Shown: piece by piece, positions 31,972 to 46,097 of the stretch
Position numbering within the stretch: position 1 is the first letter of the stretch
Layout: the number at the start of each line of letters is the position of its first letter
Source: Ipomoea triloba
Lineage: Eukaryota > Streptophyta > Magnoliopsida > Solanales > Convolvulaceae
NCBI RefSeq assembly: GCF_003576645.1
Contig: NC_044920.1
Span: 12,191,352 to 12,255,351, forward strand
Length of the DNA stretch: 64,000 nt
Direction of reading: 5' to 3'
Made by a program: the position numbers and the translations under genes
The notes under the pieces: model-generated
Seen by the model: the letters and a program-made list of their open reading frames with translations, nothing else
Told to the model about the DNA's origin: nothing
The model's database searches: none

Positions 31972-34900
31972 ATGGCGACAACTTCCGATGCTATGGCCGT
32001 TAAGTCTCTCAACAAGTGCTCCGGCCGCCGCCGCTTTGTTGTAAGGATTTTAGTGTGTATTCTGTGTGTTCAATTGTTTAAGTTGGGACTGAAGCTAATT
32101 GGCTTGAATCGTTTTACATCGCAGTTCAAGAATTTTTCGCAGCGAATTCAGGACATTGATATTGATGTATACCGGAGTCTTGATCCTCTGAAAACTGAAC
32201 CTTCAGAAGGGTCCTCATTTTTTCGTGACTGTCTTGTGCAATACAGAGTATGTGAGCTTTTATATGTACTAAGTATTGCAACTCTACATTTAACATTTAA
32301 AATTCTAGGGCATCCTTTGACGCTTAGGTCTTCTTGTTAGAGTTTCTGATTAATAATTTCATAAAATTTGATGAGGAAATTGGTCCGTACATAGAGTTTT
32401 ATATTGCTGTCATTCATGTATATTATGCTGCTCGTTTTGTGAAACTTTCACCATTCTCCCTTGACAAATTAACAGGAATTAAATACAGCTGAGGATTTTA
32501 TCTCGTTTTATGAAGAAATGTTGCCCTTGGTACAAACTCTACCTCAAATTGTACTTCAGAAGGACTTGATACTCTTAGAACTTCTATCTAGATTGAACAT
32601 GAAGGGAAGACTATCTCTTGAGCCCATCTTAAGGTATCTTTGCATTGTGGAAAATTCGTTGGGAGCTTTATAGTTCTTTTTGGGTGTAATAGCAAGTTTG
32701 AAATTTCATCTTACCATTTATTAATTATTATATTATATATCTCCTGCAGGTTGATTGCAGCATTATCTAGAGATCTGGTGGATGACTTTTTACCGTAAGT
32801 TTAAAATCTAACGCGAATTTTATATCTTGGTCATTTTTATTTGTTGCTAGAGGAACATTCTGTCAATTATGAAAGAAAGAAATCGCTGATGACTTGATCA
32901 GAAACTAAATGCGAAGAAAATAACTTAACTCTATTAAATCCACAAATTATTTTGAACTTGCGAAATGAGAATTGTATGATGAGCTGCTTGGCCAAATAAC
33001 TACTCTATCACAAGGAATATGCATCAGCTCCTTCCTTTAAATATCCAAGCATCACAGCGCAAAAAAATAGACAATAATAGCATAGACTGCATTTCACGAA
33101 ACACCTCTGCATGGTTATTAATGACCTTTAGGAATTAGGAGATTCTTACCTTGTGGCATTCCCTTAAGGTTGACTCATTATTTTTCTCCCATCTTATTTT
33201 TATTGGTTTTTGTACTTCATAGTAATGGATACCACTGCTATCAGTCAAGTTTTTGCTTTCTTTGGCTCCTTGATTTCTCTTGTTCTCCTTTCTTTTTTGT
33301 TTTGGATTATATCTGTTGGTAATATGAACTTCCAGGCAGCTATTAACCAGATGACTTTAGCTATAAAACCTTATTTCTAGCATTTAAGTTTATAATATTC
33401 TTTTGTTTGAACAAATATTGCAACATTAGACACCTAATAGTATCCTTGTTTTTTTATTTAACATTTTCTCATTTACTGTTGTTGCCAGCTTTCTTCAGAG
33501 AGTTGCTGATTCTTTGGTGGTTCTTCTAAAAAATGGTGCTGATAGAGAACCAGAAATAATTGAGCAGGTCATGGGATCCTTTAGTTGAGAAATTCCAATT
33601 TGTTCTGAAGTTTCTCACTGAAACTGACATTATCCACCTTGATCTTAATTTTGCAGATTTTTACATCATGGTCATACATTATGATGTACCTACAGAAATA
33701 CCTTACCAAAGACGTAGTTTATGTTCTAAAGTAAGCTATAGTTTGTTGTGTCCTCTTTAAATGCATAATGCTTCTTCTGGCTTTCTTGAGATGTCTGTTC
33801 ATCTTTCAAAAAATTTTGTACTATCAATAATTCAAAGAGTCTTCCCTTTGAAATTTATAATACTTATTTTACTCTTTTGCAATATGTATCTGTGAAGTTA
33901 TAGGGACAATTATATGTCCTGGGGTCTTTGAAACTGATAGTTAAAGCATCAGAAAGAAATTTGTTCTAGACTTCTAGATCATCATTCTGCTTTCTAGAAG
34001 TTCATCAACTAACAATGTAATTTTTTATTTATTTTTTATTTTTATTTATTTATTTTTTGTTTTTGTTGCCATCTGCTGAGCTATAAATTCTCCCGACTGA
34101 ATCCCTTAAATTTGATAAAAATGATGCGTCAAGGGTATTGCTTCTTGACTTGTGTGCACATGTTTGCATAACTTCCTAGTAGCTGAGGCTGTTGAGCTCT
34201 TCTCCATGCTAATGGCTATGTGTAGCTTAGTTTCATGGATTTTACTTTGCTTTACTTGCATAATGTGCAAATGTGCAATTGTTGATTTCTCTTCTAGGGT
34301 TACTGTAAAATTGAGATACTTCCCCAAAGACTATGTGCAAGAATTCATGGCGGAGTCAGTATCATTCTTATTGAGGAATGCATCTTTCAAGCAACTTAAA
34401 AAAGGTAAGGAGTGTAATTTTGTGTTTCAGTTTTGCACTTGGGTCAATATAGTTTTTTCTAGAATAGATGTATATAGCAGACTGCTCTTGCTGTAATAGT
34501 TCTTTCTGATGACACAGGTAGAAAGTGGTGTATGATTCCATAGAATGTGGTGTTCTAAACTCAATATGCATCTAATGGGTTGTTTTTGCATGAATCTAAT
34601 GGTTTCAGTGTTGCACCTTGGTGAATGTACTTCTTTTCTGTAATAGATGTTGCATTGTAGCAGATTGCTCTTGCTTTACTACTACTTTATTTGGCTGGCT
34701 TTCCTTGCAATGGTTTTGATCTCTAAATGGTATTACTGTCTTATTCTGGGGAGGCAACTTTCTTTCAAAATATGTTACTTTATATGAGAACAAGAATGCT
34801 TATAAAACTACATTAGACTTTCAAGAGGAAACAACCTTGACAATATTTTAATGTGAAAATTTTCAAATTGTTTGAACTGAAGGCTTTATGTTGTGGGAAG

Positions 34901-37900
34901 AAAAATCTGGTGAATACAACACTGTTTTAATGTTGTACTGAGACAATGGCCCTGTTTGGTAAATAATTAGCCTATCAGCCAATTTTGGCTTATTTGACCA
35001 CTATTAATTGTTTGACTTGGTTAAAAAAAATTAATATAAGTGTTTGGTTAATAAGCTTTTTGTAACTCCAAAATACTAAAATTTAAAAAGGCTACTCAAA
35101 GCAACTTTTTCAATTAGCTTTTTGAGAAAAGAAATTATACCAAACAACAATTAGCTAACAACTAATTTACCAAACACCTTTCTACAATCAGCTAATGTTA
35201 TCAACTAATTATACATTCTAACCCAATCAGCTAACAACCATTTACCAAACAGGGCCAATGCTGAAGAAGATGAAGTGGGAACTTGCACAACTCTTTAGAC
35301 TTATGTGTTGATGTATGAATTGCTTTGGCTGTTTAGAGTCTTGAACAATGAACATAACCTTGCCGTTTTCTATATTCTTAGAATCTATTTTTGTTCAGAC
35401 TATAAACTGCCAAATTTATGTGCCTCAGAATTTAGAAGTGATGTTCTTACAAATTTTGTGTGTTTCAATGTAGAACTGACTTCGACTACATACTTAAATG
35501 CTTAATTGATTAATTCAATGTCAAAAAAGAAAAAAAGGATGGGTACTCCTGTAGGAAGTACTTTTCTGTATGCAACAATGGTTTGATCTTTCTCCTGTGT
35601 AGATTATTGCAACCCTGCAGCCTTAGTTTGCAGACCTTGCAATGCTTCTTTCTTGTGGTGTATACTGAATAGTTAGAGGTTATGAGAGGAAGAGTGTCCA
35701 AATATGATAACTGTGGTAGTAGGCCTTTTAATGTTGCACTCTTCCTGGTAAATTTTGCACCTCAATTTGTTATGATAACTGTGGTAGGTTGTCTGGATGT
35801 AAGTGACACAGATTTTGTGGCTTTGGTTTGTTGAAGATTGATTTTTTTAAAAAAATCTTATTGGGCTTTTGTTTTGACTCTGGATTCTATTCCCTTTTAA
35901 ATAATTTTTTTGATCAAGAGCCATTGTGGTAACAGGGCAGAGTAAGATTTCTTGTCTCTGTTAGAGATGGTAATGTTTTTTTCCCTGACAATGCTGTGGA
36001 TTGCATTCCCTACTCAGATGTGTTTTCAATGTTTTTAGGTCTCTTGACCTATCTGTTTGTTTATGTTCCTCTTCTATGCTTATGTCCACTAATATGATGA
36101 TGGCATATGCTTCCATTTTTAATCCTGTTTATATCTTCCTCCACCCTCGCTTATTTCTCAACACACATTGCACTATTCTTTGTATATAAAGGAATGTGTT
36201 ACTGCAAATTGCCAGGAATTCAAAATTTAATGATTGAAGTTGTGAAGAAACCATCATTGACAAGAAAGTCTGGAATCAGTTCCTTACTGTGGTATGCCAT
36301 GAGGGGAACATCATCGAGGTTTCATTCAAGGGCAGATCAAGTATTGCGCCTTCTGCTTGATAACTCCCTATATAGCATCGGCGATCATTTTAATGGAGGT
36401 GAGTTCTTCTATACTTTGTATTTAACTAACATTGTTTCTCAGCATACACTCTCTGTTGTCTGCTTTAGGAGTGTGTTTCAGAGAAAATGTAACATAAAAC
36501 AGCTGTGTATATACTGGTTAAGTATTAATCTTATTCCCTCTTTGTAATTAGTACCATTGTTGCATATTTGCATCCTACAAACTTTGTTCTTGAAATGAAA
36601 TGAGCTGCAAAGGACTCTTTCACTTAGTTTAAGCTGTAGAATCAGTTCTAGATATTCATCCATATAGGTTGAGTTGATGATCTGTATGACCCAAAAGAAA
36701 TTAACCCCGTGATTGTTTATTAGATTTTGGGGTCATGGTGCTTTATAACATGATATATATTGTTACGGAAGAGTTCTAGATATGCTTTGTTGGGGAACAA
36801 CAATGTATAGAACTGAATTGCCTCTGATGGGTCAAGGTACAAAAAGCTTCTCATCCTTTTACTTGGGGTAAACTTAGCTTGAAACAAACAACTAAATATA
36901 GCTGTTTAGGGGCTGTGTGATGGGTGAATCTGATTTGGTGTGTGAGATATAATGTTGAAATTCTATGGCTGTAATAATCAGAAACAGGGGTTGGTACGAT
37001 GACTTCTATAAAACTGTTACCGTAACTCACAAACAGTAGCTAGGATAAGAGGAGCAGTTTAGTATAGTAGCAACCTAAGGGAAGTGGAAGGAAGAAATCA
37101 AAAACCCTAATCACAGCTGGAGAAAACTCTAAGTGGAAATGTAATTAATTAATTATCATAATCTTCAAGTCTGGAAAAGAGGAACCTCTTATTGTTTTTA
37201 TAGTATTATTGTGTCAATTTGATACTGATTGTGTATTGGACTCAGCTTAGGAAACTACTTAATAAATGGCTTGCAAGAGGCTCAAAGAAACTATTGGGAC
37301 TAATAACCTTTACTAAAAACATTTCAACTAGTGCTCTGCATGCTTCTTATGAATACATAGACCAATACATCCTCAATAATAAAAGATCTGGCCTACAACA
37401 ATGAACTTTTAATAAAATTTATTAAGACTCTCATAATTACAATGGACATATCCCTGTTAACAAAAAAGGTTTCTTGCACAAATAGATATCAATAGACTTT
37501 TATTTTGGTTTGAGTAAATTTATGTCTGAAAATTTTAACTAAGTTTTGAATTGGTCCAAGATGTTTAATTGTTTCACACTTTCACTTATTCTAAAACTGT
37601 CAATTATTTGTATGGTAGATTATTTAATCTTGATTTAACAAGTATTACATATTCTAAAACTGTTGGAGTTAAGTATTACAACAAGGGCTTGTTCTAGTGT
37701 TTGGTTGATTAGTTGATGAGGACTTGACTCTAAGAGAAAAGGTTGAAGGATTTTATTATCTTGGAATTATAGTTGCCCTTAAAAACTGGGATCAGGGGCT
37801 CAGGGCTTTATATATACTGAACCTTAGAGACAATCATATGAATATTCTTGACTTGATTGAATGATGGGCACTAGCCTTGGTTGGGTTGTTCTCATTGGTT

Positions 37901-40900
37901 GTGAGGGGTGGCAATGTCTTGTGGCAGTGGTAGTGTGGAACCAGTTCTCTTGTTGCAATTTTTACCTGTTCTTCATGCATGTCTTGGACTTTTGGATTGG
38001 GCTGACTTGGCCAATATTGGCTCATAAACTTTGGGCCTATCTTGGGTGGCCTATGAGTATTAATACCCCACTGAAACTATATTAGAAGTTCTATTGAATA
38101 CAAAATGCCAATTTTGAAATTATATATATAAAAGAAGATTAAGAAACTAAGCAAACAATGAAGAATTTGAATCATATAATAAACATGATAGGTTCACTGT
38201 CAGCAAGTAATTCTATGATTTCTCTCAGCTATTTTTATTTCTGGTTCTGACTTTTCTTTAGTGCATTACCTACTCTACTTCATTTTTGCAGGTCCAGAAA
38301 CTGTTCTTGAAGTTGTCATTGGTGCTTATCAGAGATTGTGTGAGGAATTGGATGCTAAGCAGCTGGACTTGATGTGGGATTGCTTATTTAACGAGATAAC
38401 TAACAGTGTTGCTAATGGTCATTCTATGCATCTTCGCCGAGTTTTATCACTGCTCATTTCTACTGTGCAAAAGGAATATGTGGAGAAAATCTCTGGTGGA
38501 GTATAAAATGATATTTACTTTGTTTTTTAATTATTTTACTTTGCTTGTATCTTGTCTTGGAATGATTTTAAGGTTGTTCACTTTGTACAGATTACCAACC
38601 AATGCTAGAAGTGATTAGTTTGCTTGTACAAACTTACATTGTGCCATCATCCACCTTGGAGGCACTGAACCCAGCATCAGAGCTTGTTGATAAAATTTTG
38701 TCATTGATGCTTTGTGTTGTTGATGGTCTCCACAAAACTAATAACTTATCAGCTCTCTCCTGTACTTCGTTGCAATGGGCTCCTGTGTTTGACTTGAGGA
38801 ATAAAAGGTATTATTTTGATGTTAATAGTTAGTTTTTCTTATTATTATTTTATTTCTTTGATAAATGTTTTGTTACAACTTACAAGTTTCTGCTTGTATC
38901 TCACTTTATCTAACAAATTTATCTGTCTTCTGATATTTTATGCATGTGCTGTTTCAGTTTGGCTTCATTTCTCAAAGAGTTTATATCAAAGGACCCCTCT
39001 ATTCTCTATTTTTTCAGAGCTAACATTATTAGGTAATGCTTTTCTTACTTTCTTAGATTTGATGTGTGGAGTACAAATGATCAAATTATATAGTTGCTAT
39101 TTGTGTAATGTGTACTGATTTCAATTTTTGCAATTGGATTTCAGTGCCTTAAATGATTTACTAGAGATTCCAGAGGATGAGATTATATATTTGCTGCACA
39201 TTTTTTGTGAGAGGCTACAAGTACAACAGCTGAATTTCTTAGATGGAATACCCAATGAGAAAATTTTGAGAATTTGCAGTTTCCTTGATAAAGCTATAAA
39301 TTTTTGGATTCAGCTAATCAAAGATGCAGTGAACAAGGATTTTTCCTCTGCTGAAATTACAGAGGATAGGTTGGCAGTCCTGTGGGGAACTATTGGCTGC
39401 TATCCATACATGATTGATGCCAAACGAAATCCTTCACTGCTTATGGACTTAATATATGCTATAGATGAGCTTTTAACGGTGAAATCGGGTACGACATTTT
39501 ATCAAATATCATGTACTTAATTGACCTATCTGGGTATTCTGTTGTTTTGCTTTGACTGTTCCTTGGAAACTCCTACTGAATCACAGGACAGCTTGCGTAA
39601 TTCTTCCTTCCCTAAACTGTGCATGATGCGGAAGCCTTGGGCTCTGCATATGACCTTAATTAGATTAATTAACCGTCCGGTACACAATTGCCTTCAGGGA
39701 TTGTCTATTAGTACCGTTCTCCCTGATATACCTGTATTTTTATGTTGCTGGTTTCTTTTAAAGTACCTGGGGACTAGGCTTGTTAGGGTTGCTGGTGGTG
39801 TTGACTTTTACGTTATGGAATAGTGCACTCTGTAAACATACAAAAGCTTGTGTGCTTCTTCCTTCCCCAAACTGTGCATGATGTGGGAGCAATGTGCACT
39901 GTCTGACCTTTTTCCAATTGGGAAATAATTATCTCTCTCTACAAAATTGTCAAAAGGGTTCTGTCCTTTATTATTATGTTTGATGGTACTGTATGTCTTG
40001 CTAATTCATGGGCAGATGGAGAACAATTAGTTCAACATTATATAGTAATATAAGTTGTAGATTCTTTTAAATACACTATTTCTAGAAGTTTTGTAGTGAT
40101 TATCTTTTTGCGCTCTGATGAATTTCGCAGATTTATGTAGAAAAACTTGGCAGTGCTTGATTGGTGCCACTTTGGGTTCTTTTCTTAAAATTCTGGACAA
40201 TCAAAATGCTGCTTTTCTGGAGTCTGAAGTGAATAAGCTTTTAGATCTTGCAAGAAGACACAGAATGTGCTCTCAGATATTATCTGCAGTGGCTGATATT
40301 TTGGATTCTATTTATGGGTAAGTTTTTTGCATCTATTTATTTATTAACTATTTTATATTTTGTGATAACTGTGTGCATGATTCTGGTCATTGTGCACTAC
40401 AACACTGAACCAATGGTAACACCATGTAAATTTCTTTCACTTTCTGGCCTTTTTCTCTTTCCTGGAAAAAGAAAATACTCTCCACTTTCTTTTGGCTTTA
40501 CTTTCCTGTAGATGCATCATCTTCTCTCCTTTTGGCTTTACTTTCTTGTAGATATACTATTTTATTTCCTTTAGTTTTAAGTTTTTTAGACATACCTATC
40601 TGCTCTCCTTTTACATCTGTCTCTTGTTATTCTTGTTTTCTGTCCAAGAAACACTGTACATGATTTCTGTTTCGTGTAGTGAGCTGCGATTCTATTTATA
40701 CTCTAATTTTTTATAACTATGCTTCCACATCCAGAAAACAAGCCAATACTCCTGTTAAACGATATCATCCTGAGCTTGCTGCAAGTAAAGTGGTGGGTGC
40801 CTTGGATATATTCTCTGAAAATTTGCGCAACTGTGACAAGGAAATCCGCCTATCGACTTTAAGAATCTTGTGCCATTATGAACCTTTATGTGATGGATAT

Positions 40901-42419
40901 TCTACAAATGGACATGCCGAGAAGAAAAGAAGAATTGATGATTCCCAGATATGTGCTGTAGATGACCAGCAGAATAATGTATGTACAGTAACATTATAAT
41001 CTCTTCTTGTAAACTTGTAGCATGATTTGTTTGGTTGTTACAAGGTGCCTGTTTTTCATCAATTTTTTTTTGTTATCAGGTTGTTCAGCTCCTCCTGTCA
41101 GTTGAAGAAATGCCTCTTTCAATTGCCACCAGCAGAAAAGTTATTCTACTTATCTCTAAAATTCATATGAGTCTATCTGCTGCAAGGATAGACGAACGAT
41201 ATATACTTGTGGCTTTGAATGGTGTACTAGGGATCTTCCACAACAGATTTAGCTATTTATGGGGTCCAGCTTTGGACTGCACTTCTGTCCTACTTGGCCA
41301 ATACTTTGGGATACTTTGGGACAGATTTGTGAAGTACCTTGATTACTGCCTCTCTATCATTTTGGGTCATGATGATCAAGCTTATAAGAGCAATACCGAC
41401 TCATTTGGCAAGGATGCTGGTATGTTGCATTGTAAATCCTCAGATTTTGATTTTGTGCTTCTAGTGCCCCATGATCTAGGCATTGAGCTTGATTACAATT
41501 TCCCCAATAAGCAATCACTTTATTCTGATTCACGTGCTTGTAAATAATTTCTGATGGTTTTTTTTTTTCCTCTGCTACTTAGATCTGATCGGGCTGTTCT
41601 GCTCTTATCGTTGTTCAATGTCAGATAGTACTCCATCTGCAACAGTTTTATCTTTATTGATTCAATCTTTACAGAGAGTTCCATCTGTTGTTGAATCTCG
41701 TTCTCGGCAAATAATACCTTTATTCTTGAAATTTCTAGGGTACAGTGTTGATGATCTTGTGAGGTGATTCCATTTTTATACATATTCTTTTTAGTAAGAT
41801 GTTATTTATGTGCAATGTTTTGTTTTGAAAATAAATATTTCCTTTCCTCGATTATCATTCTATTATTTGTTTTTAAATGCAGTGTTGAATCATATAATAT
41901 ACTGAATTGCAAAGGGAAGGAGTGGAAGGAGGTTCTTAAGGAATGGCTAAACTTATTCAAATTAATGAAAAATCCCAAGGCATTTTACCAGAGTCAATTT
42001 TTCAAAGACGTCTTACAATATAGGTTGGTAAAATCATGAATTCACATGCATAATGTTTTTTTAAAAAACTTTTTGCATTGTTCTTTTGGTCTGAATTTTA
42101 AGGATGTTGCAAGTCCTTAGTAACAGTATGTGCCTTTTTCTTGCTGGTGTTACCCAGGCTTCTTGATGAAAATGATGCTGAGTTGCAGATGAAAGTTCTT
42201 GATTGCCTGATGAATTGGAAAGATAACTTTTTGCTCCCTTATGATCAGCATCTAAAAAATCTGATCAGTGCAAAGAATTTGAGAGAGGAGCTCACAACTT
42301 GGAGCTTGTCAAGGGATTCGAATCTCATTGACGCACATCATAGACATTTTCTTGTGCCTACTGTCATCCGCATACTGGCTCCAAAAGTGAGGAAGTTAAA
42401 ATCTCTTGCATCAAGGAAG
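31972..42419 (+). CDS. UTP20: UTP20 N-terminal part, exons 1-18
   Basis: These exons encode about residues 1-1051. Exon 1 gives 23 residues ending GRRRFV, then exon 2 begins FKNFSQRI. Exons 2-8 carry the best conserved N-terminal HEAT block (FISFYEEMLPLVQTLP, LEPILRLIAALSRDL, FMAESVSFLLRNASF). Exons 9-15 are less conserved helical repeats. Exons 16-18 enter the DRIM region (WKEVLKEWLNLFKLMKNPKA, LLPYDQHLKN, HHRHFLVPTVIRIL). Introns are all GT-AG. The longest are intron 7 (34405-36215, containing a MITE) and intron 8 (36399-38291). No stop or frameshift is seen in any exon. Confidence 0.9.
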
Positions 42420-42487
42420 GTATAATTAGACATGTCAATCTTCTTCAATTCCAGTTCATTTTCCAACACAGTGATGACTCTTCTTCT

Positions 42488-42536
<49 letters not shown>

Positions 42537-42674
42537 NNNNNNNNNNNNNNNNNNNNNNNNNNNNNNNNNNNNNNNNNNNNNNNNNNNNNNNNNNNNNNNN
42601 NNNNNNNNNNNNNNNNNNNNNNNNNNNNNNNNNNNNNNNNNNNNNNNNNNNNNNNNNNNNNNNNNNNNNNNNNN

Positions 42675-42724
<50 letters not shown>

Positions 42725-44619
42725 CCCTTCTTATATGTTAGCATGCAAGTGTAAGTCATCGGAAGGCAATTCTTTGCTTTTTAGCTCAGCTTGATGTGGA
42801 AGAGCTGCCACTCTTCTTTTCCCTATTAGTAAAGCCTCTTGTAAGCAGAGATGCAGGTTTTGATGCAAACATTGAGTCACTCTGGACTAATCCTCAAGCC
42901 TTAAATGATGAATATAATTCATTTAATGTCTTTAAGCATTTTACTACAAATATCATCAGCAACATTTCCTGGAAGAAGAGATACAGCTTCCTGCACGTTA
43001 TTGAGGATACTGTAGCTGTTTTTGATGAAGCACATATTAGCCCGTTTCTTAATCTGTTAATGGAATGCATTTCATATTTGTTGGAAAGCTGTGCATTGAC
43101 TCTTGGCAACACAGATAGTAGTCTGATTCTTGCTAATTGTAGCAATGTCACTGAGAGCGAAACTGAGGTAATGCTCAATGCTGCTATCCCTTTATTCAAC
43201 TGTAAATAGGGAAGTCTTAATTTACAGTGTTTGGTATTTCCATCACAAATATTCAAAGAGAAAGACACTTTGTGTGACAGTATTATGTAGGTGAGGAGTG
43301 CGATTACTTGACATTAGCTGCTTTGCTGATTTGTTCACCTGCCCTTAGTTTTATCAATTGTTATTAATGAACTGCTTTCAGATTAATATCCCTATTTTAT
43401 CTTTCACATCTAAAACATTAGAATTTTAGATAGCCAAGTTCACCAATATCTGATTTATAAAAGTTACTGTTTGATTGCTTCTAGTGCGCCTCATTGCACT
43501 TCAATATATAATGACAATGATGGTTATTGAGCTAGGAAATTTAAGGTGTTAAAGATGAACTAATTGATATCTTGGTTTCTGTGCAGACACAAACAGCTAT
43601 GAAGCAGTCAAAGGAGTTGAGATCTTTGTGCTTGAGGATCATATCATTTATTCTTAATAAATATGAAAATCATGATTTTAGTTCCAAATTTTGGGATTCC
43701 TTTTTTAAGTCAGTGAAACCATTAATTTCTGGTTTCAAGCAGGAAGGTGCCAGTAGTGAGAAACCAAGCTCATTATTTTCTTGCTTTCTTGCAATGAGTA
43801 GAAGCTACAAACTTGTACCATTGTTGTATAGAGAGAAGAACCTTGTTCCTGATATTTTTTCTATGTTATCCATCACAACAGCATCCAAAGCTATTGTTTG
43901 TTGTGTTCTTAAGTTCATTGAGAACCTTTTGACTCTGGATAATGAACAGTCTGGTGAAGATAACCCTATAAAGATGTTACTGCTTCCTCACCTTGATGTT
44001 CTTGTGTCCAGTTTGCATAATCTTTTTGTGAATGATGGGCCAGTAAAAAGGTATGGATTATACATTATAGGAACCCTTTTTAGATGACTGCCTCTCCTGA
44101 TATATGATTTTCTTGGTGCTTTACGTTTACCTTGGTTGAGTGATACTATGTGTGTGTGTTTTGGGTAGACATAATTAGTTAATATTGGTGTATATATTTC
44201 CCCCAAACTTGTTTGTGTATGTAAGGCACACATACAGGTAACCATGATATAACACTGACAGGATATATCAGTTTGGTATATCCTTTTTAGTATAAAAATT
44301 TGAGTTTTCTTCATCCCACTCTTGGAAAAGGAGGAAAACGAACAATAGAATCATGATTACCTAGAGGATGCAAGTACCTTGAAGTGTTCAATTTGTTTGA
44401 ACTCGGTTTAACTAACTCCTTACTGTACCAGGAAACTCGCCAAATATCCTGGAGAGAATGAGCTGAATGTTTTTAAGCTGTTATCCGTTTATGTAGAGGA
44501 ACCTTTAGCAGCAAGGAAATTTGTTGATGTTTTGCTTCCACTTTTATCAAAGAAATCTCATGCTTGTGGTGAGAGACTCACTGAGTTCAAGTATTTCAGT
44601 TTTGATGTTATCTCTCTCT

Positions 44620-44673
<54 letters not shown>

Positions 44674-46065
44674 CTAAACTAACTACAAAATGAATACCTT
44701 TTGAGCTGCACCTTCTTTGTTCATTGCATTTCCCATGTGCTTTAAGAGAAAGTTGTTTATTATGTACATAACCCAGGATCCAGAACACCCTCGTTCAGGT
44801 TTCATTTCTTGTTCAAGAATTTGACCAGAATATTCAACAAATGATGACAACAATCTAAATGCACTCTGCCTGAGAATCAAATCTTCAGATGACAAGTCAC
44901 GTATAGAATTTGACAAAATAATTAATGCATGTTCTTCTTCAACATTGTGGAAGAAATCTGCATTCAACTTTCCATAAGCAGAATAATAGTATCATAATCA
45001 AGATCACCCATCTCTGAAGCAGAGGTTGCATTCAGTTCACGAAGAAGTTTTGCCTGCATGAGGTGATTAAAGGGGGTTAGGTACACCAAAGAATTAACAT
45101 CCTCAGGTGGGTCAAAGCACAAGTACTCAAAATAACACCAATAGGAAATTCCAAGGCGGAAATGTACCAAATTAAGTAATGATGAATCATTTCTGGCAAG
45201 AGCATCAAGAACATCACAAACAGAACCCCGGACATCAAGATCACCAGAAATGAGAAGTGGAGAAATCGATTTGAGAATCTTTTTAATGCTTTCATTCCCT
45301 AAAGGTCTTGCTATATTCTTGATGATCTGCAGTGTGTCCACACAAATATCTGCAACAGAAATATGCAAATGATAAGAGCAAATACAAACAAACAACAAAA
45401 AAAAAAAAAAAAAAAAAAAAAAGAGAGAGAGAGATAACATCAAAACTGAAATACTTGAACTCAGTGAGTCTCTCACCACAAGCATGAGATTTCTTTGATA
45501 AAAGTGGAAGCAAAACATCAACAAATTTCCTTGCTGCTAAAGGTTCCTCTACATAAACGGATAACAGCTTAAAAACATTCAGCTCATTCTCTCCAGGATA
45601 TTTGGCGAGTTTCCTGGTACAGTAAGGAGTTAGTTAAACCGAGTTCAAACAAATTGAACACTTCAAGGTACTTGCATCCTCTAGGTAACCATGATATAAC
45701 ACTGACAGGATATATCAGTTTGGTATATCCTTTTTAGTATAAAAATTTGAGTTTTCTTCATCCCACTCTTGGAAAAGGAGGAAAACGAACAATAGAATCA
45801 TGATTACCTAGAGGATGCAAGTACCTTGAAGTGTTCAATTTGTTTGAACTCGGTTTAACTAACTCCTTACTGTACCAGGAAACTCGCCAAATATCCTGGA
45901 GAGAATGAGCTGAATGTTTTTAAGCTGTTATCCGTTTATGTAGAGGAACCTTTAGCAGCAAGGAAATTTGTTGATGTTTTGCTTCCACTTTTATCAAAGA
46001 AATCTCATGCTTGTGGTGAGAGACTCACTGAGTTCAAGTATTTCAGTTTTGATGTTATCTCTTCT

Positions 46066-46097
<32 letters not shown>

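Noticed and set aside
36107..36547. Larger frame around UTP20 exon 8
   Set aside because: Only 36216-36398 is exon; the rest is intron read-through on both sides.
42432..42794. Long open frame across the gap
   Set aside because: It consists of poly-Phe/poly-Lys from the T-tract and unknown residues; the region is an intron.
44683..45524. Antisense open frames that look like a separate minus-strand gene
   Set aside because: They are the inverted copy of UTP20 exons 21-23 with their introns, not a new gene.
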